Shown one piece after another: positions 63,675 to 64,000 of a DNA stretch of 64,000 bases. The notes under the pieces are model-generated. The model saw only the letters and a program-made list of their open reading frames with translations, did not search any database and was not told the DNA's origin. This DNA is from Spirochaetes bacterium GWE1_32_154. GTDB lineage: Bacteria > Spirochaetota > GWE2-31-10. The stretch spans positions 1 through 64,000 of the forward strand of contig MIAY01000031.1 of the NCBI GenBank assembly GCA_001829315.1, in the 5' to 3' direction. The translations under genes and the position numbers were made by a program. Within the stretch, counting starts at the first letter, position 1. The number at the start of each line of letters is the position of its first letter.

Positions 63675-64000
63675 ATGAAATCTATCGTTTATTTTTCCGA
63701 TTTTAAAACAAGATCCCATGAAAACAGCAAAATTATGAAAGTTCGTAGCCTTTTAAATCAGGATATTTATAAAAATACAATTTCAAAAGATGATTTAACA
63801 GCAATCAAAATTCACTTTGGTGAATATGGTAATGATTCATTTATTAATCCCATTTTTGTCCGTGAAGCTGTTGATTTTATCAAAAAACACTCAGGGAAAC
63901 CATTTATTACCGATACCAATACACTCTACTCGGGCTCAAGACATAATTCAATCGATCATTTAAACACTGCAATTTCTCACGGCTTTGCATACGCAGTAGT
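63675..64000 (+). CDS. DUF362 domain protein (5' part, runs off the window)
   Basis: The window ends 109 codons into this gene. The product starts MKSIVYFSDFKTRSHENSKIM and continues with AIKIHFGEYGNDSF, then PFITDTNTLYSGSRHNSIDH, all matching the N-terminal half of DUF362 proteins, which usually carry two 4Fe-4S clusters near their C-terminus. GGAG precedes the ATG by nine bases. The cluster region cannot be checked because it lies outside the window. Confidence 0.85.
   Translation, partial: MKSIVYFSDFKTRSHENSKIMKVRSLLNQDIYKNTISKDDLTAIKIHFGEYGNDSFINPIFVREAVDFIKKHSGKPFITDTNTLYSGSRHNSIDHLNTAISHGFAYAV

Overview
The window looks like chromosome from an AT-rich, anaerobic, motile diderm bacterium, most probably a member of the Spirochaetota. 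The reasons are the gene order flgN-flgK-flgL-fliW-csrA (the flgK-flgL-fliW-csrA block matches Treponema), many lipoproteins with spirochaete-like lipoboxes, an LA_2272-type surface repeat protein, a very large chemotaxis and two-component load, and oxygen-sensitive enzymes (aldehyde ferredoxin oxidoreductase family, ferredoxin-flavodoxin protein, radical SAM proteins). No rRNA, tRNA, CRISPR array or intact transposase gene was seen.

Layout. 0.2-5.1 kb: a lipoprotein, a PLP aminotransferase, an AlbA_2 regulator and an orphan E1-like ThiF/MoeB protein. 5.2-9.5 kb: flagellar hook-filament junction operon with fliW and csrA on the minus strand. 9.7-14.5 kb: a secreted CsgG-like protein and a 1319-residue ASH-repeat lipoprotein. 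14.6-20 kb: aldehyde ferredoxin oxidoreductase, DUF4256 protein, then a 1.3-kb gene-poor zone with palindromic repeats and a decayed pRiA4b ORF-3-like gene, then a lipoprotein. 20-26.3 kb: DUF1847 protein, EFR1-type ferredoxin protein with its TetR regulator and paired operators, a DUF4143 ATPase, a Cache chemoreceptor and serB. 26.4-32.3 kb: a tight plus-strand operon of NIT chemoreceptor, B12-binding radical SAM protein and hybrid histidine kinase. 32.4-34.7 kb: thioesterase and adenylate cyclase. 34.8-44.4 kb: the main chemotaxis cluster (receptor, STAS protein, cheA, cheW, cheR, cheB, a receiver-like protein, RR-HD-GYP, a receptor-like protein with a CheZ-like motif, cheY). 44.6-48.1 kb: PAS kinase and NtrC-type regulator. 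48.3-55.8 kb: periplasmic protein, second aminotransferase, YgiQ-type radical SAM protein, shikimate kinase. 54.7-61 kb: two DUF4097 proteins divergent from an LA_2272-like surface protein followed by a membrane kinase and a second NtrC-type regulator. 61-64 kb: a decayed DUF4143 ATPase, a lamin-tail-domain lipoprotein and the start of a DUF362 protein.

The most distinctive features are (i) a family of roughly 118-158-bp elements with about 11-bp inverted ends, GC-poor hairpins and, in three of four full copies, exact 4-bp flanking duplications, which behaves like a non-autonomous mobile element; (ii) a radical SAM enzyme locked between a chemoreceptor and a hybrid kinase; and (iii) a chemotaxis cluster with no recognisable CheZ, CheC or CheX, in which a receptor-like protein carries a CheZ-like FQDxTxQ sequence. 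All functional calls come from reading translated sequence by eye; no database search was run.
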